From positions 40,377 to 99,009 of the forward strand of contig CAJTNN010000007.1 in assembly GCA_910577585.1 (NCBI GenBank): a stretch of 58,633 nucleotides of DNA, written 5' to 3'. Below, piece after piece: positions 45,170-55,184 of the stretch (its first letter is position 1; each line of letters opens with the position of its first letter). The notes under the pieces were generated by a model, which was not told the DNA's origin, did no database searches, and saw only the letters and a list, made by a program, of their open reading frames with translations. A program made the translations under genes and the position numbers. This stretch comes from an uncultured Muribaculaceae bacterium. GTDB taxonomy: Bacteria > Bacteroidota > Bacteroidia > Bacteroidales > Muribaculaceae.

Positions 45170-46078
45170 ATGAGCGAAAATAACAGTGGCAATCAGATGA
45201 CGCACCCGTCGGGGCGGCGCATAGAGATTGACAGCAACTCGGGGTTCTGCTTCGGGGTGGTGACGGCTATCCGGAAGGCTGAGGAGGAGCTCGATAAGTC
45301 GGGTCATCTATATTGTCTGGGTGATATCGTGCATAATGCAGCTGAGGTAGATCGGCTCTGCCGCAAGGGGCTCGTCACCATCACCCACGATGACCTGCGC
45401 GAGCTGCACGATGTGAAAGTGCTGCTCCGCGCCCATGGCGAACCTCCGGCCACCTATGAGATTGCACGCCGCAACAATATCGAGATTATCGATGCCACAT
45501 GCCCGGTGGTGCTGCAGTTGCAACGCCGCATCAAGGATGCCGCCTGCGAGCAGGAACCTCAGATATTGATCTATGGCAAGCCCGGACATGCCGAGGTCAA
45601 TGGACTGGTAGGGCAGACGGCCGGACGCGCGCTTGTGATACGTGATGTGGCCGACCTGGAGAGCGTGGACTTCCGCCGCCCGATACGCCTCTATTCGCAG
45701 ACCACGAAGTCGCTCGATGGTTTCAGGGCTTTGGTCGATGAGATACGCCGCCGGCAGGAGTCCTGCGGGGTCGACGATTTCCGATGGTTTGACACGATTT
45801 GCCGTCAGGTGGCAAACCGCATGGACAAGATTCGCGACTTCGCCGCCTCGCACGATGTGGTGATATTTGTGAGCGGAGCCAAGAGCAGCAACGGCAAAGT
45901 GCTCTTTGCCGAATGCTGCAAAGTCAATCCGAGGTCCTATCTAATCTCCGAAGCCGCCGAACTGAGCCCCGAATGGTTCGAAGGAGCAGGTTCGGTAGGA
46001 GTCTGCGGCGCCACCTCCACTCCCCACTGGCTAATGGCGGAAGTGGCCGAGCGTGTCGGCAACATTATCAACAAATAA
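45170..46078 (+). CDS. ispH: 4-hydroxy-3-methylbut-2-enyl diphosphate reductase
   Basis: 302 residues. Last step of the MEP isoprenoid pathway, using a 4Fe-4S cluster. The three cluster cysteines are C27 (SGFCFGV), C111 (DATCPVV) and C211 (FDTICRQVANR); the substrate residues RAHGEPP, YGKPGHAEV and GATSTPHW are present. Start ATG 45170 gives a short extension before the core. Confidence 0.95.
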   Translation: MSENNSGNQMTHPSGRRIEIDSNSGFCFGVVTAIRKAEEELDKSGHLYCLGDIVHNAAEVDRLCRKGLVTITHDDLRELHDVKVLLRAHGEPPATYEIARRNNIEIIDATCPVVLQLQRRIKDAACEQEPQILIYGKPGHAEVNGLVGQTAGRALVIRDVADLESVDFRRPIRLYSQTTKSLDGFRALVDEIRRRQESCGVDDFRWFDTICRQVANRMDKIRDFAASHDVVIFVSGAKSSNGKVLFAECCKVNPRSYLISEAAELSPEWFEGAGSVGVCGATSTPHWLMAEVAERVGNIINK

Positions 46079-46080
46079 CT

Positions 46081-46138
46081 CCAAACTCCTCACTCCTCAC
46101 TCCTCACTACTCACTACAAACTACTCACTACAAACTCC
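46081..46138. repeat. CTCACTACTCACTAC-type simple repeat
   Basis: Irregular repeats of CTCCTCACT, ACTCACTAC and AAACT fill the spacer between ispH and tadA. The inverse type occurs at 15486-15540. Confidence 0.65.
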
Positions 46139-46139
46139 A

Positions 46140-46601
46140 ATGTTAGGCGAGACAGAAAGCGAGCGCGACGAGCGCTTTATGATGATAGCCCTTGATGAGG
46201 CTGTGCAGGCCTCTGAAGAGGGGGAGGTGCCTGTGGGTGCCGTTGTTGTTTGCAATGGCCGGGTGATAGCGCGCACCCATAACCTCACCGAGCGCCTGCG
46301 CGATGTGACTGCCCATGCCGAGATGCAGGCTATCACGGCAGCTGCCGACTTCCTTAACGGTAAATATCTCAGCGACTGCACTCTCTATGTGACCCTCGAA
46401 CCATGTCCGATGTGTGCGGCCGCCCTGCGCTGGGCGCAATTGGGGCGCCTGGTATATGGCGCCTCCGACCCCAAACGCGGCTACCGCGCAGCCTTCGCCG
46501 ACCCCGACGCCGCACTGCATCCCAAGACCCTCGTCAGCTCAGGCATACTGGCCGACGATGCGCTGGCCATAATGCGCGATTTCTTCCGCCGCCGCCGGTG
46601 A
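46140..46601 (+). CDS. tadA: tRNA-specific adenosine deaminase
   Basis: 153 residues. Converts A34 to inosine in tRNA-Arg(ACG). Zinc motifs TAHAEMQAI (HAE) and TLEPCPMCAAAL (PCxxC) are intact. The ATG at 46140 is chosen; the longer frame would translate the simple repeat. Confidence 0.95.
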   Translation: MLGETESERDERFMMIALDEAVQASEEGEVPVGAVVVCNGRVIARTHNLTERLRDVTAHAEMQAITAAADFLNGKYLSDCTLYVTLEPCPMCAAALRWAQLGRLVYGASDPKRGYRAAFADPDAALHPKTLVSSGILADDALAIMRDFFRRRR

Positions 46602-46762
46602 GGCTGCAGAGTGGAGGTCCCCGCGCCGCTGAAAGTGGTTGAAATGGGCCGTAAATGGGCGCTGGAGGCTAAAAATGCCCTATATTTTAAGAAAAAATTG
46701 GTGTATTTCGGACTTTTGTGGCCGATATTACTCATTTTTTAGGCCATTAAAAAAATAGTTTT
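46602..46762. other. intergenic region with no recognisable gene
   Basis: After tadA the sequence changes from GC-rich to AT-rich. I see no terminator of the usual type and no gene. Confidence 0.5.
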
Positions 46763-46770
46763 TAACTTTG
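46763..46770 (+). promoter_or_regulatory. -7 box of the DUF4493/PCMD operon
   Basis: TAACTTTG, about 190 nt before the chosen start codon, leaving a long leader (46780-46957) that holds no recognisable gene. Confidence 0.6.
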
Positions 46771-46957
46771 CATCCGTGTTTTTAGGCATATTTATAAAAT
46801 TATGCTTAAGAATGCGGATAAAATTTTGATAAAACGGCGAGGTGCGCCCGAAGCATCTGCCGATGGCTTTTTATCTTCTTTTTTTTGGAAATTTCAGTCA
46901 AGCCGCCGAGCGGACTCTTGTCAGCAATGCCGGCGGCGTAACTCTAACATCAAAGAT

Positions 46958-49528
46958 ATGAAAATTCGTAATCAAGCAATCCTGTTGTCGGTTGTGGCAC
47001 TCGGACTTGGAGCCTGCTCTGAGGATAACCCGTGGAGCCAGCAGCGCGGCATGGGTGGAATTGATCTTAAGCTGACGGCCTCAGCCGATGTCAAGGATGC
47101 CACCCCGGTGGTGCGCGCCGATGTGCCGGCTCTGGTGGCTCCGGAGGCTGCGGATTTCGCAATCTCCCTGCGGAATCTCGACACGGATGAAGTTAAGACT
47201 TGGCCCACTCTCGACGATTTCAATGCCGAGCAGGGCTTCGCTACAGGTGCCTACACGCTGACTGCATATTATGGCAGTATCAATGAGTGTGGCTTTGAGA
47301 AACCCTATTTCACCGGTGAGGCATCGGTCAATGTGCTCGAGGGGCGCGAGTCATCGGTAGAGGTGACCGCCCAATTGGCCAACTCCATGCTGAGTGTGGA
47401 GTATACCGATGCGTTCCGCAATTATTTCCCGGATTATAAGGTGGCTGTGCACTCTGAGGGTCAGAGCTATGTGGAGTTCACCAAGAGTGAGACCCGCCCG
47501 GGCTTCTTTACGCCGGGTGCAGTGACGCTGCAGACCACCCTCACCAATCCTTCCGGTAAGACCGTGACTCTGCAGGCGGCCGAAATCCAGGCGCTTGCAC
47601 GCCATCACTATCATGTCACATTTGATGTGAATGCCGCTGAGACCGGCAATGCCACGATGACAGTCAGCTTCGACGACTCTCTGCAGCAGGAGGATGTGAC
47701 AATACCCCTGACCGATGAGCTCTTCACATCGACTCCGCCGTCGGTGACTGCCGTAGGTTTCGAGAATGGCGGCGCTGCCATCGAGGCACTCGCTGGCGAT
47801 GCGGCCTCCGAACCCCTGAAGTTCATGGTCAGCGCCAAGGGTGGTCTGAAATCTGCCAAATTCACTATCGCCGGACCCTACACTCCGATCTTCGGCAAGG
47901 AGATAGAGCTTATTTCGGCCACAGCCGAGCAACAGCAGCAGATTGCCAACCTCGGCATCGTGGTCAAGGGTCTCTTCAAGAATCCTGACGCCATGGCGAG
48001 TGTGGATGTGACCGAGTTGTCGCGTTATCTGACGAAGGGACAGTATCAGGTGTCGCTCGTGGTGACCGACCTTCTCGACCGTGCCAGCGAGCCTGTGACT
48101 CTGAATCTCTCTACGGCTGAGATTGAGCTGAGCCCCATCGAGGGTTCGGCGGTGTATGCCGCGCCCGGCACTGATGCGCAGGCTACCGTAAAGGTCAGCT
48201 ACAACGCCTCTAATCCGCAGGGTACAATCTCATTCAAGAGCATGGACCAGTATGGTGTCTATAAGGATTGCCAGGTGATAGACTGCAAGGAGTCGACCCG
48301 CACCCGCGCCTTTGAGACCAAGACATATATCTTCACGCTCAAACTCCCCGACACCGAGCAGTCGCCGCTGCCGATGCAGATGTTCTATAATGGACAGAAG
48401 TGGGGTGAGAATTTCACAATCGATGTGGTTGAGCCGCAGTTTACTGTGCAGGCCGACGCGCTTGCGAAGTCGGTGCGCTTCAAGGTTGAGGCCGATGCGC
48501 AGTATCTGTCGACCGTGGCCAACGCTCTGAAAGTGCAGAAGAATGGAGTGTCGGTAGCCGATGCCGATATCCAGCGCGATGTCGAGAAGGGTATCCTGAC
48601 TGTGAGCGGTCTTAATCCCGGTACAGAATATATGTTCTCTTACGGACTGACCTCGACACCCGTAGCAACCCGCGCCTTCAGCAACCTTACCATCACCACC
48701 GAGGAAGACGCCCAGATTCCCAACTCTGACTTCTCGCAGACTGAGCAGACAATCAATACGGGTAAAATCAATGCCGGCGGACAGTATAAAATTACTATAA
48801 TAGGCACTTTCTTTAATTATTCTTCAATTACTGCAAGCGAGCCTACCGGCTGGGCTTCGATAAATCAGAAGACATGCTATGATGGCTCAAATCCCAAGAA
48901 TACTTGGTTTATGGTGCCCTCTACATATGCAGAGAATGGCGCAGTAGTAATACGCAACGTGGCATATGACCATAATGGTCAGCTCCCATCAGTATATAAT
49001 CAAGGCGGAGCGGGTCTTGGCAAGTATTGGAGTAAGAATGCTCCTGCATCATTTGCCAATCAGGAGGCCGGCGAACTCTTCCTTGGCAGTTATAGCTTCG
49101 CTGCGGGTCAGGAAACTCGTGCTGACGGCATCGCCTTTGCTTCGCGTCCGGCATCGGTATCGTTTGACTATAGCTACGCCACTGTGGCAGAGGGGCCCGA
49201 TGACAATGCAGTTGTCACTGCCTCAGTGATTGATGCGGCGGGGAATGTTATCACTACTGTCAGCCGCAATGTGGGTGCATCAAGCAATATGCAGACTGTG
49301 GAGATTCCGTTCGGCAGCTATCCCTTCGGAGTTCGTGCGGCGAAGATATTCTTGAGCTTCAAGTCTTCAAATGCAGCAACCGCTCCGGTGCATGTGCCTT
49401 CAGGTGATGAACTTAGGGACATCTCAAGTAGTCAAGCCTCTAAAGAGGTGACCATTGCCGCTAACCAGTATAAGTCGAAGGCCACCGGTTCGGTCCTGAC
49501 GGTAGACAACGTGAAACTCAACTATTAA
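46958..49528 (+). CDS. DUF4493/PCMD-type surface lipoprotein
   Basis: 856 residues. Signal peptide with lipobox LGLGAC-S. The N-terminal DUF4493-type domain (TWPTLDDFNAEQGFATGAYTLTAYYG ... GFEKPYFTGEASVNV) is followed by several beta-sandwich segments, FN3-like near VSGLNPGTEYMFSYGL. The C-terminal ~220 residues (IPNSDFSQ ... VSFDYSYATVAEGPDDNAVVTASVIDAAG ... TVDNVKLNY) are PCMD-like, a putative carbohydrate-metabolism fold. Start ATG 46958; an earlier in-frame ATG would add 52 unlikely residues. First gene of the cluster; 30 bp from the next. Confidence 0.85.
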   Translation: MKIRNQAILLSVVALGLGACSEDNPWSQQRGMGGIDLKLTASADVKDATPVVRADVPALVAPEAADFAISLRNLDTDEVKTWPTLDDFNAEQGFATGAYTLTAYYGSINECGFEKPYFTGEASVNVLEGRESSVEVTAQLANSMLSVEYTDAFRNYFPDYKVAVHSEGQSYVEFTKSETRPGFFTPGAVTLQTTLTNPSGKTVTLQAAEIQALARHHYHVTFDVNAAETGNATMTVSFDDSLQQEDVTIPLTDELFTSTPPSVTAVGFENGGAAIEALAGDAASEPLKFMVSAKGGLKSAKFTIAGPYTPIFGKEIELISATAEQQQQIANLGIVVKGLFKNPDAMASVDVTELSRYLTKGQYQVSLVVTDLLDRASEPVTLNLSTAEIELSPIEGSAVYAAPGTDAQATVKVSYNASNPQGTISFKSMDQYGVYKDCQVIDCKESTRTRAFETKTYIFTLKLPDTEQSPLPMQMFYNGQKWGENFTIDVVEPQFTVQADALAKSVRFKVEADAQYLSTVANALKVQKNGVSVADADIQRDVEKGILTVSGLNPGTEYMFSYGLTSTPVATRAFSNLTITTEEDAQIPNSDFSQTEQTINTGKINAGGQYKITIIGTFFNYSSITASEPTGWASINQKTCYDGSNPKNTWFMVPSTYAENGAVVIRNVAYDHNGQLPSVYNQGGAGLGKYWSKNAPASFANQEAGELFLGSYSFAAGQETRADGIAFASRPASVSFDYSYATVAEGPDDNAVVTASVIDAAGNVITTVSRNVGASSNMQTVEIPFGSYPFGVRAAKIFLSFKSSNAATAPVHVPSGDELRDISSSQASKEVTIAANQYKSKATGSVLTVDNVKLNY

Positions 49529-49558
49529 TTCTCTTCCATTCAAATCAACTTTTCAGTT

Positions 49559-50890
49559 ATGAAACTATATAAGGGTATTTATATATCTATGGCGGCAGCC
49601 GCGATTCTCTGCTCTTGCTCTAAGGAGGATCCATTTCCGGATGGGGCAGAGTATGATGGTCCGGTGGGGCAGATTCTGACGAGCTGTCTGGCACCGTCGT
49701 TGACCAACGAGGAGTATCTGGCGGCCACGCGCGCCACTGCTCCGGCGGCTGATGACTTCACCGTAGAGATCCGCAAGGCGGGCTCTGACAATGTGTACAA
49801 GACTTACCGCTATGCGGAGATGCCGGAGATGCTGACGCTGCCGGTGGCCTCCTACACGGTGCGCGCATATCATGGCGATAATAAGGATGCTGCCTGGGAG
49901 GAACCCTACTTCCATGGTGAGACCTCTTTCGACATCAAAGCCAACACCATCACCGACGATGTGGAGCCGATCGTGGCGAAGTTCTCAAATATCCGCGTCA
50001 CAATCGTGTTCGACCCCGCGCTGAAGGCTATGATGAGCGCTGACACAAAGGTTACGGTGAAGGCTGGTGAGGCCGGCTCGATGGAGTTTGCCGCCGATGA
50101 GGCGCGTTCGGCTTATTTCCGCTATGTGGATAATTCGCAGACTCTGACCGCCACAATCAGCGGCATAGTCGATGGCTCGCAGATCAGCGAGACAAAGGGC
50201 TATGAGAATGTGGCTCCGGGCAACCATTATAAAATCACATTCCGCATGCACAATGCCTCGGAGGATGCTCCGGGCAACATCGAGGGTGGCGTGAAGGTGG
50301 ATGCCTCGGTTGAGGAGGTGAACATGAATGTCACCGTAGATGGTGAGGAGGATGAGGAGGATGAGGTGATCGCCGACGATATGCGTCCGGTGCAGGGTGG
50401 CTCAACAGAGCCCGACCCGGGTCCCGGCGGTGGCGATGAAACTCCCGACCAGCCCGGCGGAGAGGCTCCGAAGGCTGAGGCGCTGAAGCCCGACCCCAAT
50501 GGTGAGTATAAAGATTTCGATACACTCAATCTTGAGGGTGTGAATATCATTACCGACCATCTTTACGCGGCATGGAAAGTCGTGTCGGAAGCCGAGGGTG
50601 GTTTCACCGGATTTAAGGTTGTGATTGATTCAGAGACGCTGCCCCCCAGTGAACTTGGCGGAGTAGGTCTTGCTGAGGAACTTGACCTGGTCAATCCGGG
50701 TGAGTTTGAGGAAGCATTGGAAGGTCTTGGTTTCCCGGTGAATATCGGCGGAAAGACAGAGGCTGAATTCGACATCACCACCTTCTTGACGCTGCTTGGC
50801 GCTCTGGGCCCCGGCGACAGCCGATTCATCATGACTATCACTGATGCAAATGGCACGACTGAGTTAACTCTGACACTCCGTCAGCAATAA
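49559..50890 (+). CDS. DUF4493-type lipoprotein
   Basis: 443 residues. Lipobox AILCSC-S. The DUF4493-type domain (DFTVEIRKAGSDNVYKTYRYAEMPEMLTLPVASYTVRAYHG ... WEEPYFHGETSFDI) is clearly paralogous to those of both neighbours. An acidic patch (EEDEEDEV) and a Pro/Gly linker (PDPGPGGGDETPDQPGGE) join it to a ~110-residue C-terminal domain I do not recognise, with no PCMD part. 31 bp to the next gene. Confidence 0.82.
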   Translation: MKLYKGIYISMAAAAILCSCSKEDPFPDGAEYDGPVGQILTSCLAPSLTNEEYLAATRATAPAADDFTVEIRKAGSDNVYKTYRYAEMPEMLTLPVASYTVRAYHGDNKDAAWEEPYFHGETSFDIKANTITDDVEPIVAKFSNIRVTIVFDPALKAMMSADTKVTVKAGEAGSMEFAADEARSAYFRYVDNSQTLTATISGIVDGSQISETKGYENVAPGNHYKITFRMHNASEDAPGNIEGGVKVDASVEEVNMNVTVDGEEDEEDEVIADDMRPVQGGSTEPDPGPGGGDETPDQPGGEAPKAEALKPDPNGEYKDFDTLNLEGVNIITDHLYAAWKVVSEAEGGFTGFKVVIDSETLPPSELGGVGLAEELDLVNPGEFEEALEGLGFPVNIGGKTEAEFDITTFLTLLGALGPGDSRFIMTITDANGTTELTLTLRQQ

Positions 50891-50921
50891 ACACACCATC
50901 CATTAAATTGAATTTACGACA

Positions 50922-53150
50922 ATGAAGAATATATTTAAATCAATCGGCATGCTTTCGGCTGCTCTGCTGGCCGGCACGGCGCTCCAGTCGTGCTCGCTCG
51001 ATGAGCCGTTCGGCGCTGGTGGCGAGGGCGTGCTGCAGATGGAGCTGGTGATTAATTCTGATGTCACCCGCGCTGAGAGCGATGAGTCGTCGCTGGCTGA
51101 GAATTGTGTGGTATATATCTCAAGCACAAAAGGGTTGATTCATAAATATGTGGGTCTGCAGAACCTGCCCGACCAGCTGGTGATGAATGCCGGCCATTAT
51201 GTGGCTGAGGCGTGGACCGGCGACAGTGTGCCGGCTTCGTTCGACAAGAAGTTCTATCGCGGCTATCAGGGTTTCGATATCTCTGCGGGTGTCAACCAGA
51301 TCGTGCTTAACTGTAAGATTGCGAATGTGGTGGCTTCGATCAATGCGGAGTCAATCGATGAGGACCTCCTGAAGGATTTCAAAATCACTGTGGCTAACTC
51401 GCGCGGTTCGCTCGACTTCACGGCTGAGAATTATCAGGATGCCAAGGGCTACTTCATGATGCCTTATAATGATGGTGTGTGGGAGGATGACCTGAAGGTG
51501 ACTGTCAGCGGTAAGAATGCCGCCGGCGAGGAGTTCACAAAGGAGCATACCATCAGCGGCGTGCAGCGCGCGCATGAGTATGTGCTGAGTGTGAGCTTCA
51601 ATCCGGAGGAGAACACCGACGGCGCCGGATATATCACCATCATAGTCGACGACAATGAGAATCTGATTGAGGATTCATTCGGTATTTATGCACGCCCCTC
51701 AATTCAGGGTGTGGGCTTCGATATCGAGAAGCAGATTGTGGGCGACCCGGGGCAGTTCGCTGCCGGACGCGATGTGAAGGTTGTGGCTTTCAACGAAATC
51801 CGCAGTTTCTCGATGGAGTGCCTCGACAATACGGCTGCCGCACTGGGGCTCCCTTCAGGTATAATCGATCTGAAGAATGCCACCGAGCAGGTGCAGACTC
51901 AGGTGAATGCTGCCGGTATCACCTGGGATAAGACCACGACTCCGATGGATGGCTCGGGTGATGTGCTGCGCCAGCTCTCCTATATTCACTTCTCGCAGCC
52001 GTTCCTCAATAACATACCCGAGAAGGATACGGAATACCGCATCCAGCTCACCGCCACCGATGGCTACGGCAAGACTACGGTGCAGACTGTGCGCATTGCC
52101 GTGGGTAAGGATGCAATCGTGGTTGATGATCCGGTGACTGTGGATGACGCTGTCAACCCCAACAACCGCATGGCTATCCTCGCCACCAAGGCCACACTGA
52201 CCGGTACCATCGAGGCTGACGATGCGGCCAACGTGGGTATACGCTATCGTCAGGCAGGCACTGAGAGCTGGACCACTGCCGTGGCCACACGCACCCGTGC
52301 AAAGCGCACATTCAGTGTGGAGCTCAGCGGTCTGACTCCCGGCACACGTTATGAGTATCAGGCTGTGGCCGATGGCTTCAATTCTGACTCAAAATACTTT
52401 ACTACCGAAGGCGCATTCGTCATCCCGAATGCGAGCATGGAGGAGTGGTCGAATTATTCTCAGAATTCTAAAGTGCTTCTGCCGGGTGCTGGAGGCGAGC
52501 GTACATTCTGGGATTCAGGCAACCATGGCTCGGCGACTCTGTCGAAAACCTTGACTCAGGGCACTTCATCCATGAAGCATTCAGGAGCACTGGGCGCGGA
52601 ATTGAAATCGCAGTTTGTGGCGCTTGGTGTTATTGGAAAGTTTGCTGCAGGCAATCTCTTTGCCGGTGAATACGTAAAGACCAACGGCACCAACGGTGAG
52701 ATTGATTTCGGACGTGAGTATAACGGTAGTCATCCGACAAAGCTGCGTGTATATGTCAACTATCGTCCGGGTGTGGTTGATAAGAATGGTTGTAAAGGTA
52801 AAAAGCTGAGTATCGGAGATACCGACAAGGGCCAGATCTATGTGGCTCTGACTACTGAGAAGGTGCATATTGATACGCGCTATACTGATCCGGAGAAACC
52901 GGAATTTGCACTCTGGAAGACGGATAGCCCCGTGGTGCTGGCATATGGCGAGAAGATTTTCTCAGAGAATTATGGTCCCGACGGTGAGCTTCAGTTACTC
53001 GAGATTCCGCTCGATTATAAGGCTTCGGCCAAGACACTTGAACCGAAATATCTCGTGATTGTCTGCACTGCATCGTATTACGGCGACTACTTTGACGGTG
53101 GTGAGGGTTCGACCATGTGTGTCGATGACTTCGAACTGGTCTACGAGTAA
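50922..53150 (+). CDS. DUF4493-like/PCMD surface lipoprotein
   Basis: 742 residues. Lipobox ALQSC-S. A DUF4493-like N-terminus (VVYISSTKGLIHKYVGLQNLPDQLVMNAGHYVAEAWTG) is followed by beta-sandwiches, an FN3-like part (GLTPGTRYEYQAVADGF), and a C-terminal PCMD domain: FWDSGNHGSATLSKT, GKFAAGNLFAGEY, IDFGREYNGSHPTKL, YYGDYFDGGEGSTMCVDDFELVY. This C-terminal half closely parallels the lipoprotein at 55185. Last gene before a terminator. Confidence 0.85.
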   Translation: MKNIFKSIGMLSAALLAGTALQSCSLDEPFGAGGEGVLQMELVINSDVTRAESDESSLAENCVVYISSTKGLIHKYVGLQNLPDQLVMNAGHYVAEAWTGDSVPASFDKKFYRGYQGFDISAGVNQIVLNCKIANVVASINAESIDEDLLKDFKITVANSRGSLDFTAENYQDAKGYFMMPYNDGVWEDDLKVTVSGKNAAGEEFTKEHTISGVQRAHEYVLSVSFNPEENTDGAGYITIIVDDNENLIEDSFGIYARPSIQGVGFDIEKQIVGDPGQFAAGRDVKVVAFNEIRSFSMECLDNTAAALGLPSGIIDLKNATEQVQTQVNAAGITWDKTTTPMDGSGDVLRQLSYIHFSQPFLNNIPEKDTEYRIQLTATDGYGKTTVQTVRIAVGKDAIVVDDPVTVDDAVNPNNRMAILATKATLTGTIEADDAANVGIRYRQAGTESWTTAVATRTRAKRTFSVELSGLTPGTRYEYQAVADGFNSDSKYFTTEGAFVIPNASMEEWSNYSQNSKVLLPGAGGERTFWDSGNHGSATLSKTLTQGTSSMKHSGALGAELKSQFVALGVIGKFAAGNLFAGEYVKTNGTNGEIDFGREYNGSHPTKLRVYVNYRPGVVDKNGCKGKKLSIGDTDKGQIYVALTTEKVHIDTRYTDPEKPEFALWKTDSPVVLAYGEKIFSENYGPDGELQLLEIPLDYKASAKTLEPKYLVIVCTASYYGDYFDGGEGSTMCVDDFELVYE

Positions 53151-53241
53151 GTGTGGCGGCGCGTGCGGTCGGCCTGTAGGGGTGAGTGTAGATGCGCCGT
53201 TGGCCGATTGATGCCGCGCACGAATATATGACATCTTTTAT

Positions 53242-53279
53242 CGAGGGGAAGCCCGGCGCATTTGCCTCGCTTCCCCTCG
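53242..53279 (+). terminator. terminator after the lipoprotein trio
   Basis: 10-bp stem CGAGGGGAAG / CTTCCCCTCG with an 18-nt loop, followed by TAATTTGTTTT. Confidence 0.75.
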
Positions 53280-53364
53280 TAATTTGTTTTCACGGCGTGC
53301 AGCACTGTGAGGTGGGCACGCTGACTAATAGGGATATATTGCCCTATGTTTGCAAAATTTTAAC

Positions 53365-53372
53365 TAATTTTG
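53365..53372 (+). promoter_or_regulatory. -7 box of the beta-barrel operon
   Basis: TAATTTTG; a second candidate TATGTTTG lies at 53345-53352. Either gives a leader of 115-140 nt. Confidence 0.6.
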
Positions 53373-53493
53373 CAAATTATTTGGCATACGCCAAAAAGGG
53401 TATGCACGGTAGCGGTTGAGACTGCCAGGCATGCTCCTCAATATTTAAAATTAGTGGCGGTGCAATCTTGCAGGCTACTTAATTATACATTTG

Positions 53494-54252
53494 ATGATGA
53501 AACGATTTGCTACAGGTTTGCTGCGCGTCATGGCGCTGGCTCTGATGGCGATGCTCACCTGCCATGGCGATGCACTGGCTCAGGATGCTTTCGAGCGTGA
53601 GATAGAGTCGGTGGTGTTCGTGCCGAAGGGGCAGTGGATCACGGGTCTGTCGCTGAGCTATTCGCAGTCGGCACAGAATAAATATCAATTCCTTATCCTG
53701 GAGGGGATATCGGGTGATACCTATACATTCAAGGTGTCGCCGATGCTGATGTTCGCTTTCAAGAATGATATGGCGGCGGGTGGCCGTGTGGCTTATTCGC
53801 GCTCGCTGACCAAATTGGAGACTGCCGACATTGTGCTCGATTCGGAGACGGATTATGAGGTCGACCATCTCTACAGACTGGCGCATAATTATAGCTTCTC
53901 GGGGCTGTTTCGCAATTATTTCTCAATCGGGCGCTCGAAGCGTTTCGGATTCTTCAATGAGGTGCAGCTCACTCTGGGGGGCGGACAGTCGAAATTGATG
54001 CAGGGCACGGGGTCTGACCTGACAGGGGCCTATGAGCGTAATTTCAATTTCGATATCGGTCTGACGCCGGGGCTATGTGTGTTTCTCAACAATTATTCGG
54101 CTATGGAGGTGAATATCGGTGTGCTGGGTTTCTCGTACACCGACACAAAGTCAATCCACGACCAGATATATGTGTCGCGGCGCAACTCGAAGTCGGCTAA
54201 TTTCCGTATTAACCTCTTTTCAATCTCGTTCGGAGCCACGTTCTATCTATGA
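53494..54252 (+). CDS. outer-membrane beta-barrel protein 1
   Basis: 252 residues from ATG 53494 (another ATG at 53497 fits equally well). Signal peptide cut near GDALA-QD. It begins FVPKGQWITGLSLSYSQS, has alternating amphipathic strands and ends in ANFRINLFSISFGATFYL, with a terminal aromatic-Leu as in outer-membrane barrels. It shares the VPKG.W..GL..SY start and NFRINLF end with the next gene. Function unknown. 4-bp overlap with the next gene. Confidence 0.75.
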   Translation: MMKRFATGLLRVMALALMAMLTCHGDALAQDAFEREIESVVFVPKGQWITGLSLSYSQSAQNKYQFLILEGISGDTYTFKVSPMLMFAFKNDMAAGGRVAYSRSLTKLETADIVLDSETDYEVDHLYRLAHNYSFSGLFRNYFSIGRSKRFGFFNEVQLTLGGGQSKLMQGTGSDLTGAYERNFNFDIGLTPGLCVFLNNYSAMEVNIGVLGFSYTDTKSIHDQIYVSRRNSKSANFRINLFSISFGATFYL

Positions 54253-55181
54253 AGAAACTTTCGATTTTATTCTGCTTGATATGGATGGCGGCATGGATTG
54301 AGGTGCATGCTGCCGATGAGGTCGCTGATTCGGCGCAGGTGGCTGTGCCGGGGCATATGGTGTGGATCCCTGATTCGCTGGCGGGCGATGTGGCTACGCT
54401 GCTGAAGGGGCATTCGCGGGTGGTGGATGATCCGCTGAAACTTGACATCGATGAGAAGGTGGTGTGGCGCGGCGACACTATCCCGATGGTGTTGCGCTCG
54501 CCTAATCTGGGGCGCTATGACCGCGGACTTTTCAACTTCCTCTTTGTGCCGAAGGGGTCGTGGCGTGTGGGACTGACGGTGAGTTACGGTGAGTTCTCGA
54601 CGTCTGACCTGCAGATGTTTGACCTGATCGGCGATGTCGATCTTGGTGCGCATACATTTAACATCAAGCCGGCGCTGGGATATTTTCTGCGCAATAATCT
54701 GGCTGTGGGTGTGCGCATGGGCTACACGCGCAGCTGGGCTAATGTGGGGTCGTTCAAGGTGGATATCGATGAGGATATGAATTTCAATCTGCATGATATC
54801 ACTTACAGGGCTGAGTCGTATGCGGCGGCGGTGTTCGTGCAGCAATATATGGGTCTGTCGCGGCGCGGACGATTCGGTATATATAATGAGGCTGAGTTGT
54901 CGTTTTCGTCGGGTAACTCTGATTTCATACGCCCCTTCAACGGGGTGTTGCGCGAGACCCACACCACCAACATGGAGGCGAAGCTGACTTTCTCGCCAGG
55001 TGTGTGCGTGTTTATCATGGAGAATGTGTCGTTTAATGTGTCGTTCGGTGTCTTCGGTTTCTATCTGAAGAATGAGAAGCAGCGTGTGGATGGCGTGGAG
55101 GCGGGCAATCGCCTGACTTCGGGTGCCAACTTCCGTATCAATCTCTTCAACCTGGCGTTTGGCATCGGCATACATCTCTAA
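54249..55181 (+). CDS. outer-membrane beta-barrel protein 2
   Basis: 310 residues. Signal peptide (AAWIEVHA-AD), then a ~75-residue N-terminal extension (HMVWIPDSLAGDVATLL) not found in the first barrel, then FVPKGSWRVGLTVSYGEF and a barrel ending NFRINLFNLAFGIGIHL. Paralogue of the upstream gene. Together with the PCMD lipoprotein 3 bp downstream it forms a three-gene unit, which suggests a barrel-lipoprotein surface complex (inference). Confidence 0.75.
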   Translation: MKKLSILFCLIWMAAWIEVHAADEVADSAQVAVPGHMVWIPDSLAGDVATLLKGHSRVVDDPLKLDIDEKVVWRGDTIPMVLRSPNLGRYDRGLFNFLFVPKGSWRVGLTVSYGEFSTSDLQMFDLIGDVDLGAHTFNIKPALGYFLRNNLAVGVRMGYTRSWANVGSFKVDIDEDMNFNLHDITYRAESYAAAVFVQQYMGLSRRGRFGIYNEAELSFSSGNSDFIRPFNGVLRETHTTNMEAKLTFSPGVCVFIMENVSFNVSFGVFGFYLKNEKQRVDGVEAGNRLTSGANFRINLFNLAFGIGIHL

Positions 55182-55184
55182 GTA

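Noticed and set aside
44420..45307. 295-codon open frame opposite cmk
   Set aside because: Crosses the cmk-ispH repeat spacer and has no domain; cmk is clear on the other strand.
46802..46957. Longer N-terminus of the first DUF4493 lipoprotein
   Set aside because: The extra 52 residues are basic and unstructured and would hide the lipoprotein signal peptide.
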